NCBI GenBank assembly: GCA_025890175.1
Contig: JANPYM010000011.1
Coordinates: 1,716,299-1,780,298, forward strand
Reading direction: 5' to 3'
DNA: 64,000 nucleotides
Source of the DNA: Ciborinia camelliae
Lineage: Eukaryota; Ascomycota; Leotiomycetes; Helotiales; Sclerotiniaceae
Below are positions 1 to 11,045 of the stretch, piece after piece (the first letter of the stretch is position 1; each line of letters opens with the position of its first letter). The notes beneath the pieces are model-generated. The model was not told where the DNA came from. It worked only from the letters and a program-made list of their open reading frames with translations, and searched no databases. Made by a program: the position numbers and the translations under genes.

Positions 1-1480
1 TGTATCTGCAAGTGGTAAGGGAGTCAAGGAGCGACGGAGAAAACAACAGAAACGACTATATCGTGAAAGAATGTTGAGACTGAAAAGTGAGAAGTCGATG
101 AAATCTTTTTACGACAGGAGTCAATACATCATATTATCTAAGTTATCCCAAATGAAACGAAAATGCGGGAAATTTCAATTCGGTAGGACTGCCGATCTAT
201 CCACAAATTAAACCCATGGGCCAAGATGTTACCCCAAGATCTGCCCCTTGAATCCTTGATGTTACGCTAACCCCTTCATCATTAGCTTTGACAATGCATC
301 CCGATTGCGGAAATTAATCCGCAGGAAGTCAAAAAATGATCAACAACTACAATTACAGAGTACGACAATTTCTATAGTTCGATGGTTATATGTGGACTTT
401 TAAGGATTAATGAAAGCCGCAGAGAATTGATGAAAGGTAACCCCCACTCATGTACAAGTCACGCTACAGAACATTCCAGGGGTATTCGGATCGCTAAGCG
501 AATATCCGAGCCTTTGGAACCCGAGTACTACTCTACTCTCACATCCCATGCTTCCGACCGATAACTCCGCATCTCTCCCTACGGCTTGTGGAACCATATA
601 CTCGTGTGAATTGCGATTTGCGGCACAGGTCTTACCGGTCAAGATCTTGCTTGGTCTTTGGGTGAATAATCGGCTTGTCTTTTACGGAGTGCTGGGTTTT
701 GATACTTGGCTTGATATTGACAACCTAATATTCTACAAGGTTCCGAGTAATACGAGTCCGATATCCTGATTTTAAGAATAGGGGGGGGGGAAGTTACTTT
801 TATGGATGGAGTCCATTAAACTACTTGTATAATCCCTCACTGAGACTGCATGGCGTCAATCAAATAACCTTAATTAGTACCGGATATTTCAGGAAGGTCC
901 GTTGGTTGCCCATCTACTGCAGTATCTAAACTTTCTTAATGCCAGTTCCGACTTCCCCATAATCCCAAGGCTCCTTCTACATCGTAAGAATGTAGATGCG
1001 GCGTCGCCATTGCATAAATTCAACCTTCATTGTGATATGGAAGTGGAAATCCAACGCTGGCGAGCACTTATTTTGTGGTTTGGGCAAGGTCAATAGTATT
1101 CTTTATACATTTTTCAGTTGGTGTGGGTAATCACAGAACGCAGACGTTCACATAATCAAGTAATATGCCTCTTCTTGTTAGAGAGAGGTCTTTCGAGGAG
1201 ACATTTTGGAATTTAGCCTCAAACAGGGATTGATATGCTTGCCAATTGCTTGGCAAAATCTTAACATTGTTTTGTTTAAATTTGAAAAGGTTTTAGCTTT
1301 TATACAATCTTTATCGAGAAAAGGCGGGCGCTGGGTTTAGGCCGGCCCCTATAGTAGATTATCACTGAGGCTGCATGTGGCTGCATACAATCTCGAGAAA
1401 TAAAAATCTGAGTTTGGCTTACTTTTGATATCAAAATCTTATGTATGACAGTATGACGCGTGCAATTTCTATCCACCGAA
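1..1480. other. No gene recognised
   Basis: Both strands hold only short open frames (up to about 73 codons) with no recognisable motif, no plausible intron-joined reading and no CT-rich leader. A G-run lies near 780. I see nothing here that I can support as a gene. Confidence 0.5.
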
Positions 1481-1559
1481 GAGAGTTTACCAAGAGAATC
1501 CAGAAATCTCTCTCTTCTCAAGCTTCATCCAAATATCATCCCAATAGAATATAGCGCCC

Positions 1560-2890
1560 ACCAAAATGCGTTTAGGAGATTTTAGGAGATGGAGTTTCCT
1601 TGCTTGCAAGGCACAGGCGCGGATTGAATGCTCGGAAAAACTGCTCATCGTTAGAAATGGCCCGGAGAAGTAACCAATGCACCAGGAATCAGGATCACTT
1701 GCCATCAACGGAGTCTTCATCAATTCAATCATTGCAAGATCTTTGCCCAAACTGCGAGTACCATATCCGAAGGTAGCAAGGTACCTACTTATCAAAGACT
1801 TTCCCAGCTTCTCCGTTATTTTCCAACCATCTCTCCGGTCTGAATTCTTCCGCATCCTTTCTATAAACTGCTGGATCCCGGTTCACCACACCATATAGGC
1901 AGTGCTAGTAACTTCAGTTCCAACTGGGATAGTCTTCCCATCAATTGCAAGGGGAGCATGGTCTGGTTGGACGAGACGTGGGAAGATATTAGGAGCGGAA
2001 GGGCATAGGCGGACGGATTCTTTGACACAGGCAACATAGTATGGACAGTATTTGCAAACTTCTGCGGCGGCTGGAACCGGAGTAGATAAAAGAGCACTCA
2101 GTTGGGTTGGAAATAAGATATGCCATCATTGCGCCCAATAGTTGTTCCGGTGGTATCGGCACCGGCTGTGAGCAAAAGCATACATTCGGTTCGGATATGA
2201 TCTTTGGTAAATGGCTGACCTCGGGCATCACGGGCCTCGTAGAATCTGATTTTGTTAGCGTCTGTTGAGACATTCAAGGAAGGTTAGCATAAGATTGGAA
2301 GAATCAACTCCGCCGTTGTCCTTTCCTTCATCAAGTTCCTTCTGTCTAGCTTTCATGATTCTGTTTGTCCATCTGATCAACAAGCTCATTCCTCCCTTGT
2401 CCTTTTCGTTAGACACAAGAAATTTTCCAAATCAAGTCTTCTCGATGAACTCAACAGAAGGATACATTCTGCCAACAATACCAAAGTAGAAAACCCCCTG
2501 TGGAGTTCCTCAATCAAGTCATCAACATCATTAGCGGTATCCACAAACCCGAAAGCTTCTCAGAATCCAACCAAACTGATAACGTCGAGTGCAGCGAAGG
2601 TTGCCCATCTCGAAATAGCTAGCAAATGCTTTATTTTGCTGAGCAAACATATCATTCAATTTTCTGATCCATGCAATGACGATGTCATCAATGAGAGATT
2701 CGTTCTTGATCATCCTCTATATTTAGTATGGTCCAGCGATTAGACGGCGGAAATGAGCATGGTAAGAGTGTTGTTGCATGTTGAAGACTGATTCTCCAGT
2801 GCCAAGTGCACCAGCCACATACCATTTTGTCTTAACAGCTTGGCGATGATAGATTTGTGGGAGGGAGAGGGCTGAAGTAATCAACAACTC
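1560..2890 (-). pseudogene. Cytochrome P450 pseudogene
   Basis: Fragments of one P450 are readable in order on the minus strand but in different frames. Near 2820-2740 a stretch resembles the B-C helix region (WYVAGALGTGESVF, then HFRRLIAGPY), followed by in-frame TAA and TAG stops. At about 2710-2590 comes a fragment with LIDDIVIAWIRKLND. At about 2250-2130 is the I-helix oxygen-binding motif AGADTTGTT, after which the frame shifts. At about 1790-1730 is the heme-binding loop FGYGTRSLGKDLAMIE. The usual pattern is FGxGxRxCxGK; here the loop is one residue short and the heme-ligand cysteine is absent. Loss of the axial ligand plus frameshifts and stops means it cannot make an active enzyme. 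The layout recalls fungal pisatin-demethylase-type CYPs, but subfamily is a guess. It lies upstream of the IDO-like gene and may be a dead member of the neighbouring RiPP cluster. Confidence 0.75.
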
Positions 2891-4611
2891 AGAGAGATTC
2901 TGAGGATATTTGCTATTTATTCATTAATATGAAGAGTTCTTTGAATCTTCAGCGGGGTGTCTCGCAAAACCCGTGCCCATGATTCCTTTGGAAGCCGGGA
3001 GTGAGTGAGATTTTGTAACGTGCACCTCTGAATCAATGAATCATCAACTTATGGAACCGTTCTGTGGTAGATTCCGATGACAAATTGGAAAAATTCATAT
3101 GGATGGATTTTGCGGAAATAATTAGAAGTAATCGCGTATCTGCATTTGTTGCAGAGGCGCAGTGAGAAATTCTTGTAATTCCGTGGAAAAGAACATGGAA
3201 ATGTCTGTCTTTGTTTCTCCAATACTACATGGAGGTCTTTTGCCCAATAGGTCCCGACGAGACGGAATGAAATTGCACTTTAGACCAATAAAAGACCATC
3301 TGCATCCATTTTTAGCCTTAAAAGAAGGCAATTCACGCTAAATACCGCCCGTCCGCATTTGCCACGAGAAAACGTGAATCTTACAGCTGTGCTCAAACAA
3401 GCATCTGAGTCAAACCAAAGACTACAGCAGGCATGTACGTGTGTCTTTGAATAGCAATGATCATCTCCAAACGCCGAAATATAAGATGCCATGCTAGGAT
3501 TCACATAGTTGACTCCTCGGCAAGAGTTAAGTCTGTCGTAATCATTTTCATGGTTATTAAATTTGATACTTCGTGATATTAAAGATATACGCTGGAATAC
3601 CATAGGTCCACACAATAACTGCGGAAATACATAGTAAGATCCTTCATACATGCGCCCCTTTCGTTCATCATCATGTAGTGAGCCTCAAGATGTAATCTGC
3701 AAGAGATAGAACTCCCTGAATGGCCTTGGATCTGTTATACCCGATGCTCCATTGGATTCTGAGATACTGTCGCCATATCTACAGCGTCTGTTTTGCCCAA
3801 ATACGAGCTGTCCGATGAGGCTTCACGTCAGTTTGGCTGCACTAGCCCGAAGTTCTGTTAGCATTTTATCGCTTAACATGCGGTGAATCAGGAGAACTCG
3901 ACACGTGCTCATCTCAGAAGGAATTATGGCTTGCCAAAAGTTCGAGTTGATGAACATTCTCCTGGGGATCTTCTGTCCTCCTGCTTTAGGTGACTTGTAT
4001 TCGATATTTCCACAGATATTTTAGTATGATGCGCAAGTTATTTTATGCGTGGGAATAAGGCGCCAACCAAAAGCTTTAGCCCACTTGCTTATGCTTATTA
4101 CCTAAGTAGGTATGCATATGTGTAATTGCTAAGCTGACCACACAGAAAACGCCCAGTAAAGTATCCGTGAAATGATACAACCTCGTTTTAAGCCTCGAGG
4201 CGAGGCTTAACCTCTTCGCTCTGACCTAGTCTCGTCAGAATCATCATCTTACTTCATATCACCTCACCACATTAGCATCCTGAAACTCCGTAGGAATGGA
4301 ATCGTACTGTGATTGAACTCCCATCACGACTCCTGCTAACGACTAGCCAAATTGAGGAATTAGGTATGTAAATAAACACTCTCATAGTAACTCAGCTATG
4401 TCAAACTGTGAAGAAAGTCTCATGGTACGTACCGCTGAGGAAAGAACCTCGAGACATCCTTAAATATCTCCCTATCCTCCTTCGAAGTAACACTATTCAA
4501 TCATCAAACAATCATCCTTTCATTATTGATACCTCCTTGAACACAAAGACTTTCTCTTCGAACAAGATTTTTTAGTTGTGTCATCCTATTCATCCTACCA
4601 ATCTTTTCAAA
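2891..4611. other. Intergenic, upstream of IDO-like gene
   Basis: No coding stretch can be supported. A minus-strand open frame of 123 codons around 3280-3650 has no recognisable motif. From about 4440 to 4611 the plus strand becomes CT-rich and looks like the promoter and 5' leader of the gene starting at 4612. Confidence 0.5.
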
Positions 4612-6092
4612 ATGTCGAACTTCAATTTGATCATAGCGAATACTCAACTATCTCTACTTTATCTGTTTCCTGTCGCCATCTTTGGGCTCGTCCTCAATCT
4701 ATATCGCAAAGCTATCCTTGGAAGGTCAAATCAGCAAAAGGCACACCCTGAAAATGAATATGCAGCCTTTGATAAGACAGCTACCTACAAGCCTCATGCC
4801 ACCCAGAACTCTCTCCAAGACTTGATCGATATAGATGGAGCTGGCACATGGCCTCCTACGACTGTGTATGGCGATGCTTGGCCAGAGGTCCTTCGACCTT
4901 TCCACGACATCTACCAGGCTATGGCACCTGCTCTGTCAACCGCAGAACTTAGCGGTGACGATGTGAAGAACTTTCAACGATGCTTGGACTTCCGTGTGCA
5001 GATGAGAACACTCTACAACGATCAAGTCAAAATGGAAGAAATAAAAGCCCTCTTAGACGCAGCAGAAAATGACGAGAGCGTTCTATCCCGTGCAGCTTGG
5101 AATGGCTTCTTCGCTTGCATCGCATTATCTCGACACTCCTTCCGGTAAGTACCCCTATTACCAGTTGCGCAACACTGAATCTCTCGCTAACAAAACGAAG
5201 ATGGGGAACAATTCCCATAGTTAAACTTGCCCAAGAAGAAAAGGTCATTGACTTCCCTGCCTGTCTAGACCTCGCCTGGCCATACCTCAAGAGACGATAT
5301 GGAGTTACATCCCAGGGAGGTAATGTCGCAAGTAACTATCTGTGCAACTTCGACGAAAGAGGTCAAATTGTCTACCCCATCAACCCTGGCATGGACGAGC
5401 TCATCCAATCTGCCGAATACCACTTCGGTCATGTCTTCCCTCACATCGAAAAAGAAGCTCTCCCAATTTATCATATGGTTACTAAAGCAATCCAACAATA
5501 TACCAATGGCGACCGCACCGGTACCCTGCAATCCCTCAAAGGTATCAACAAGGAGTTGCGCATACCCTTGAAAACATACTATGAAACCATGAACGAATCC
5601 AAGATCTCGCGAAAAGTTTGGATGCATTACGCACAAGGATTCCAAGGCTGGGCTGCTGGTGATATTGACCCTGTCACCGGGGAATATACCGAGTACGACG
5701 GCCTTTCCGGTAACCAGCTACTATTACCTCAGATCATGGATGCTTTCTTGGGTCTCGATAGGTACTTGAATGAGGAAAATACGCAACGCTATATGCCAAA
5801 CCTACAACGCAAATTCCGCGAAACAATCGCTCAGCATAGCTTCCGCAATGAGGCCAAGAAAAATGGAGATGATGACATCGAGAACGAAATGAACAACATT
5901 GTCAAGCAGATGAGAGTTTTCAGAACGGCACACAGAGTCAGAGTTAAGCCATACTTGAGCGTGCCAGCGCCAGAGCGCATGATCATGACAGCAGGAAAGT
6001 CTGTGCTAGAAAAGGATGATGTTCACGATTACGCGTCGGCGATTGAACCTTTGGATAAAATGTTGAGCGATAGACTTTTGGCGACGAAATAG
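4612..6092 (+). CDS. IDO/PrnB-like heme dioxygenase-family protein
   Basis: Two exons, 4612-5144 and 5201-6092, give 474 aa. The 56-nt intron starts GTAAGT, has a GCTAAC branch site, and joins the frame at Arg178. I chose the ATG at 4612 for its AAAATGTC context; the open frame runs further up only through a TTG. Residues about 13-30 form a hydrophobic segment (LSLLYLFPVAIFGLVLNLY region), so the protein is probably membrane-anchored, unlike ordinary cytosolic IDO. The C-terminal half has an indoleamine 2,3-dioxygenase superfamily layout: a GLSGNQLLLPQIMDAFLG segment, a YMPNLQRKF segment, and FRTAHRVRVKPYL, in which His422 would be the proximal heme ligand. Family members oxidise tryptophan-type indoles; PrnB in pyrrolnitrin synthesis is a divergent relative. 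Substrate is unknown. It sits 2.2 kb from the RiPP precursor and could be a tailoring enzyme, but co-membership is inference. Confidence 0.6.
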
Positions 6093-6473
6093 ATTAGACT
6101 GGGGTATGCTTCTGTCGTCTATGCATGAAAAGATATCAACCCTCATAGCAGGCAGTGTCATTCCGCTCCAAAAATGCCTGTTTACCTTACTGCTTTCTTT
6201 TGTCTCCAGGATTGGCGATATGGCGGTCGTTTGTATTTTGCTCTTCTAGATACATGTTAGACTAGGGATATAGATCAAATTAATAAAATGATGATTGAAA
6301 CGAACCTTCAATAAGAACCTTTGAATGCCTTGGGTGAGTCCACCTGGCGATCCTTGGTGATTCTTAGTGATGCTATCTTCGAGGTGAGCCAAATGAGGTT
6401 GAATAAAAATTACGCCACTTATATGTGGCGTAACCTTAGTGTGGTTGGGTGGGCGCTAAATGAGCTTAAGTAA

Positions 6474-6682
6474 TCTTATAAACTCCCAAATCCTAATATC
6501 TCCGTGACAGACAACGGGATTCTTTAGATCACATCAACCCTGATAAACCACACCAAAGAAAGCTTCATACATCGTTCTTACATATTCTTAGATATCCTTC
6601 TTCTACCATGGGTTATTTCTCAACATTAGTTCAGTGCTTGCAGTTGAAGATCTCCGGGGCTGTAGTATTAGACGAAAGATAG
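6474..6682 (+). promoter_or_regulatory. Possible orphan promoter, leader and 24-codon ORF
   Basis: A TATAAA-like site at about 6477 is followed by a CT- and CA-rich leader typical of fungal 5' UTRs, then an ATG at 6608 in a CCATGG context. The frame stays open for only 24 codons and stops at 6680-6682. No continuation by a clear intron was found. It may be the 5' remnant of a lost gene or a small peptide gene. Confidence 0.25.
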
Positions 6683-8026
6683 GATTTCAGTACTTTACCC
6701 ACTTCCAAGATCTTACAATATATTCAAATATTCTCAAACGAGCCTTCATTGGATGAACTACACAAGTTTATTTCTCCAGACACTGAACGTTAGTACGTCA
6801 CCGATTACAGTGATCATTGAGCTGACCATCCATCGTTTTCTGCTGACAAGCAAATTAAGCTGACCCACCTCCAAGACTTCAAGTTGATTAGTACGCATCT
6901 TGGTTTCCGGAGATATTCTTATGAATGCTGACGATTTACGACTAACCCTCAAAGTGTTCGGCCCCTCCGTCATATTAACTGGTGAGATTGTTTCAATTTT
7001 CATCTACTGATAAAGGAGGAGTTCATCAGTGTCTTGACCAACTACTTTACCAAGGAGTTCTGGTGTGGATTTCTTTTAAAATCATTGGCGGGGGGGAGGG
7101 GGTAACAAAATCATATTACTGTTATTTAAGACAATATACACTCAGACGTTTGATTCAAACTCGGTAATTAGATTGGTATCCTTGGAAGTTTTTGAGGATA
7201 CTAAGCTAAATATCACGCTTATGTTATATCGAAACAATTACATGTAATATTTTCATGGGCAGGAAACCAATATATCAAAATGATGTGGCATTGAGTCCAC
7301 ATAATTGAGATTCCTGCATAAAATGGGAAACGAGAGGCATTTTTCTGGGAGTCTGAAAAAATATGGGGTTTATTCTTGATATCTATCTACCCATGGCCTG
7401 TGAGAGCTCTTTTGTTGGAACTTGGTAGCTCTCACTTATATTTCTACATTCCTACTCCTGATTGTATTATGAACCTGTCGTTCCAGACTTGAATTCTTCT
7501 ATCCATATCCTTTCATTCCCATCCAATCATGCGTTCTGTTAAGTTTGAGTTCATGGCAAGAATGGCATGTACAGTTTCCCTGGTTGATGACCTCGGGAAG
7601 TATTGACCTAAGGATTCGAGTATATAGGTATCGTCAGCGTAGTCTCATCCGTTAATCATCTGAAACTAGGACCTTCTATCGTTCATTGCCTATCAAAGTT
7701 CCAGCGATACTTTGTATTTTGCACCTTATTCTCACTGGGAAGTATCAGATGAGCTTTTCAATAGGTATTTTACCCTTCATTCAAACCCAACGATTATGTC
7801 TTCGACTCCCCGCGAAGCTCCGTCTCATCTCAATGATGCCCATATTTTCCGCCGTATCAATTGTCATGTATGCAAGTTGCCAGCTATCAAGCCGAGCCTG
7901 CCCAGAGATAATATCAAGATATGTGAAATCAAGGGGAGCCACAATAAGATCACAATATTTTAGAAAGCACGTTAATTTCAAAGAAAGACAAAAAGCAAAA
8001 CTTCATTCTCCCATCCGAATTCTAGT
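6683..8026. other. Intergenic, no gene recognised
   Basis: AT-rich sequence with short open frames on both strands, none with a recognisable motif or convincing splice structure. A run of G occurs near 7090-7100. Confidence 0.4.
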
Positions 8027-8244
8027 CTAAGATTCAGATCCTTCGCAATCACCACCATTTAAATGACCAGACCATTCTCGGACACGCTCGCGAAGGGAAG
8101 GCAAAACGAAAGCGCCTAAACCAACATCATTATCATCACCGCCAGAGACTGCTCCTTCGATCGATCGATGATTCTTGAAGCCGGGTTAGCAAAAACGTAC
8201 TAGCATGAGATACAGGTTATGTACTTACCAGAGAAGTCAAGAAT
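8027..8244 (-). other. 3' region of RiPP precursor with intron 8174-8228
   Basis: Just after the precursor stop codon the minus strand shows a textbook small intron of 55 nt: GTAAGT donor at 8228, GCTAAC branch site, and AG at 8175-8174. The exon beyond it (8173-8027) is open for 48 codons and ends in TAG, with a composition that looks coding (a GGDDNDVG stretch, then LPSLRERVREWSGHL). It is not in phase with the precursor frame, so by the simplest reading it is a spliced 3' UTR. A phase-0 join would instead continue the +1 frame of the repeats. Confidence 0.45.
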
Positions 8245-8679
8245 CTAGTTGACTGGGTATACGATAGCAGCGTCGGCATCTTTGACAGCAGCACGCTTTT
8301 CTGCCGGATAAACAATGGCAGTATCAGCATCTTTAGCGCGCTTTTCGGCGGGATAGACTATAGCAGTGTCGGAATCTTTCGCTCTTCTTTCGGTGGGATA
8401 AACGATAGCGGTGTCGGCATCCTTAGCACGCTTCTCAGCGGGGTATACAATAGCCGTATCGGCATCCTTTGCTCGTCTCTCGGCAGGGTATACTATGGCT
8501 GTATCGGCATCCTTAGCACGCTTCTCCGCTGGGTACACAATAGCTGTATCAGCATCAACAGCACGTCTAGCGTCTACAGGATAAACAATAGCAGTATCAG
8601 CATCTTTTGCAGGGTGGGCAATCGGAGATGCTGTGGCGAAGACGGCGAGAAGTGGGAGGAGAATGGTTGAGTAATGCAT
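8245..8679 (-). CDS. Secreted Kex2-processed repeat precursor (dikaritin-type RiPP)
   Basis: The 144-aa protein starts with a signal peptide (residues 1-18, cleavage probably near ATASP). It then carries eight near-identical units of about 15 aa. Each has a core DADTAIVYP; the sixth is DSDTAIVYP and the eighth DADAAIVYP. Core tyrosines are at 33, 49, 64, 79, 94, 109, 124 and 141. Seven dibasic Kex2 sites (RR or KR) end units one to seven; the last unit ends at the C-terminus without one. This architecture, a signal peptide followed by tandem cores with Kex2 linkers and a Tyr in each core, is that of UstA, PhomA and related dikaritin precursors and of KEP proteins. UstYa-type oxidases cyclise such cores through Tyr. 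A UstYa homologue lies 2.4 kb away on the opposite strand. The AIVYP core is not one I recognise. A non-RiPP role such as a pheromone-like or wall peptide remains possible. Confidence 0.85.
   Translation of the reverse strand: MHYSTILLPLLAVFATASPIAHPAKDADTAIVYPVDARRAVDADTAIVYPAEKRAKDADTAIVYPAERRAKDADTAIVYPAEKRAKDADTAIVYPTERRAKDSDTAIVYPAEKRAKDADTAIVYPAEKRAAVKDADAAIVYPVN
8248..8610 (-). repeat. Tandem 45-bp core-peptide repeats (8 units)
   Basis: Units encode A-K-D-A-D-T-A-I-V-Y-P-(A/T)-E-(K/R)-R. At DNA level they differ mostly at synonymous third positions (for example GCC/GCA/GCT for Ala and GTA/GTT/GTC for Val). The copies are therefore not freshly homogenised, and the peptide is under constraint. 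The first unit carries VDARR and the last AAVK instead of the consensus flanks. Confidence 0.85.
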
Positions 8680-8837
8680 TTTGATTGCTATTGTGGTTGC
8701 TTTGTTTGGTTTGAGAGTTGAGATAATTGGGCCAAAGGCTTATTGTTGAGGTTTATTGAGCTTGTTGGGAGTGAAGTGAAGTGAAGGAGATGATGATGTT
8801 TTTGATAGAGAGGTGGATGAAGGGGTATCCTCATCCT

Positions 8838-8843
8838 TTTATA
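8838..8843 (-). promoter_or_regulatory. TATA box of the RiPP precursor
   Basis: On the minus strand the sequence reads CTATAAAAGG about 160 nt upstream of the ATG at 8679, followed by a leader rich in CTTCACTTCA-type repeats. A strong TATA box fits a highly expressed secreted-peptide gene. Confidence 0.45.
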
Positions 8844-8849
8844 GATCCA

Positions 8850-11045
8850 TCCTCCAAGCTGGTGGGATATTGATGTTAGTGCTCTCTATGAAAGTTGTTG
8901 GAATTTTGCAACATCAACAGACCGAGTATCTCGACAAGGTTTGCTTTCCTCTTGAAACCCTGTGTGGATATGAACTCCTCTCAGCCGTCTATACGAAGTC
9001 GAGGCGCGTGAACATAAGGAACTTTCTGCATGTTCAGCATTTGTTTTCATATCAAAGAGCAACAACAACATCCCTGAAGCATGTTTTTCTGTAAATGTTT
9101 GGATCTCCTCTTCTAACCAAGTCAAACGCCAGGTCTTACATCAGCTGTACCCCTTGAGATATATGTGTCACTGGTTGGCCATGAAATGCCGAAAAAGTCC
9201 TTTGCTGGGAGGGCTGTGCGCGTCTCTTGAGATGCATATTGATGAAGATAACATTGATTGAGGTTTATGGCTTCATCATCGACTGCAGAAGGTACGACAA
9301 CGGGTTGGGATGGGACACTCTCATGCATGAGTTACTGTTGAGTTTGCCCTGCGAGGTTTCGACTTGAGGCCAGCCATGATGAGCTTCTCGTTCTTGGGCC
9401 CTCCGTATTCGAAGCCATTGTTCTTGTTACTTGCACTTCTTCCCGCTCCTTGAAGCGCATGATTTTGTTGAGGAAGTGTGTGGAAAGGCACGCCATAAAG
9501 CCAAGACAGCCGTCTAACCAACTTGACGAGTTTCTATCTTAGGGGCCGAAAGGAGTCCAGCCAAGCTGGCCACCTTCTGATGCCCAAAACTCTCATGTAA
9601 AAACTCAAATTCAATCTATGTATGCAACAGGGCTAGGTAAGTGCAAACTCTTCCAAGGCAGCAGCAAGGCAACAGCCTACCATAAGATTGGGACGTTGTG
9701 GAGAATATCCTATTTCCACAAAAGCTACCATACAGGAGTCTATGCAGACTTTTCTCTGTATAAATTGGACGGATGCGACCCTGATAACTTAACGTAATAC
9801 CAATATCCCCACACTTTGTTACACGTGATTAATTAAAGACGATGCATGTTCCTGCATACATGTCTCAGTTTAGGCAACTCGCAACATCGAAGTTCTTCAT
9901 TCAGCTGCTTCTGGGCTTGAAGAGACTCCACCAAAGCAACGTTGTTCAATACGACTACGTTGGTGTGAAGCTCGGCAAAGATAGTCTAGTGAGCCACTCA
10001 TACCTGTACATCCACAAGACGTCTATTTCGAGCCTACTATCCCGCAAACTACCTCATTTCTTGATGTAACCAGTCAGCGTGGTTTCAAGTATGTTTCTTA
10101 GCTACTACTTGTGTCTTGCCTCGTGGCCGACAAAGTATACTGGTAATAGAGCTTTGTAACACAGCCGAATACAGCGGTGAATAAGAAATAACATAACAAA
10201 AAACGGGCAGTAAGCACTAGACTTGCCATGCGACGATAACCTAGGTAGGTCATCATCTTATGCAGTAGATGAGAACATGGTAAAAATACTACATGGACGA
10301 ATAAGCCCATGAGAATCGAGATTGCTTTTGATGTTGCACCGCTCGGGGCTTAGGATATGCTATGAAATATTATTGGACACCAATATCTGCAGCGAATCTC
10401 AAAGAAATTCTAGATTCGAAGGGTGACATAATTTTTGGATGTCCAATTATGGTTGAAACGTTAGGATGGGCTGTCTTCGGATGTCTTGCCAAGAAATTTG
10501 TCAAGACCTTGACTTTCTAAAATACCACCCACACAGCCATTAAGAGCTCGTGTGACACTTCTCGAAGACCATTAGAAGTTCTCAATGGAAAATACCGTAA
10601 TTAACCGGACTGTGGCGACTCGCGAGTGTAACATCATTGTCCAAAACCAATCATCACCATCTGTGATCAGCTGACGTGACACAACATCATCCGTTTATAT
10701 ACAATTCTCCGGGCGTTTTCACTGGAGGCTTTTCAGCCGTAGCTGATTAATGTCTACCGATAAAATACAGATACAACAGTTAAGTCGTGACTTTGATGGC
10801 GTAATGTCGTTTGCGCTTCATCAATTCTTTGGTGATGGAGATGAAACAGTCTGAAGATGGCGTAGTTCTCCATGTTCCCTGATACGATGGATTGAATCGC
10901 CATCTAGCAGCCTGTATATGGTAAGTTGTCATGAAGCCTCTGGTAAAGTGTAATACCCCCTCCCCGATTACCCCATTCTCTATCTTTGCAATTATCTCAA
11001 CATCTATCTGTTTCCTCTTCCTCAAAATTCAACACTTGTTCAATT
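8850..11045. other. Intergenic between precursor and UstYa gene
   Basis: This 2.2-kb stretch is the shared upstream region of two divergent genes. Minus-strand open frames at 8886-9521 partly abut one another but have no recognisable motif or consistent splicing. Upstream of the UstYa gene there is TATATA near 10697 and a CT-rich leader from about 10990. A regulator-binding site common to both genes could lie here, but none can be named. Confidence 0.4.

Noticed and set aside
8886..9521. Possible minus-strand gene between precursor and UstYa gene
   Set aside because: Three short frames abut, but no motif, consistent splice sites or start could be found.
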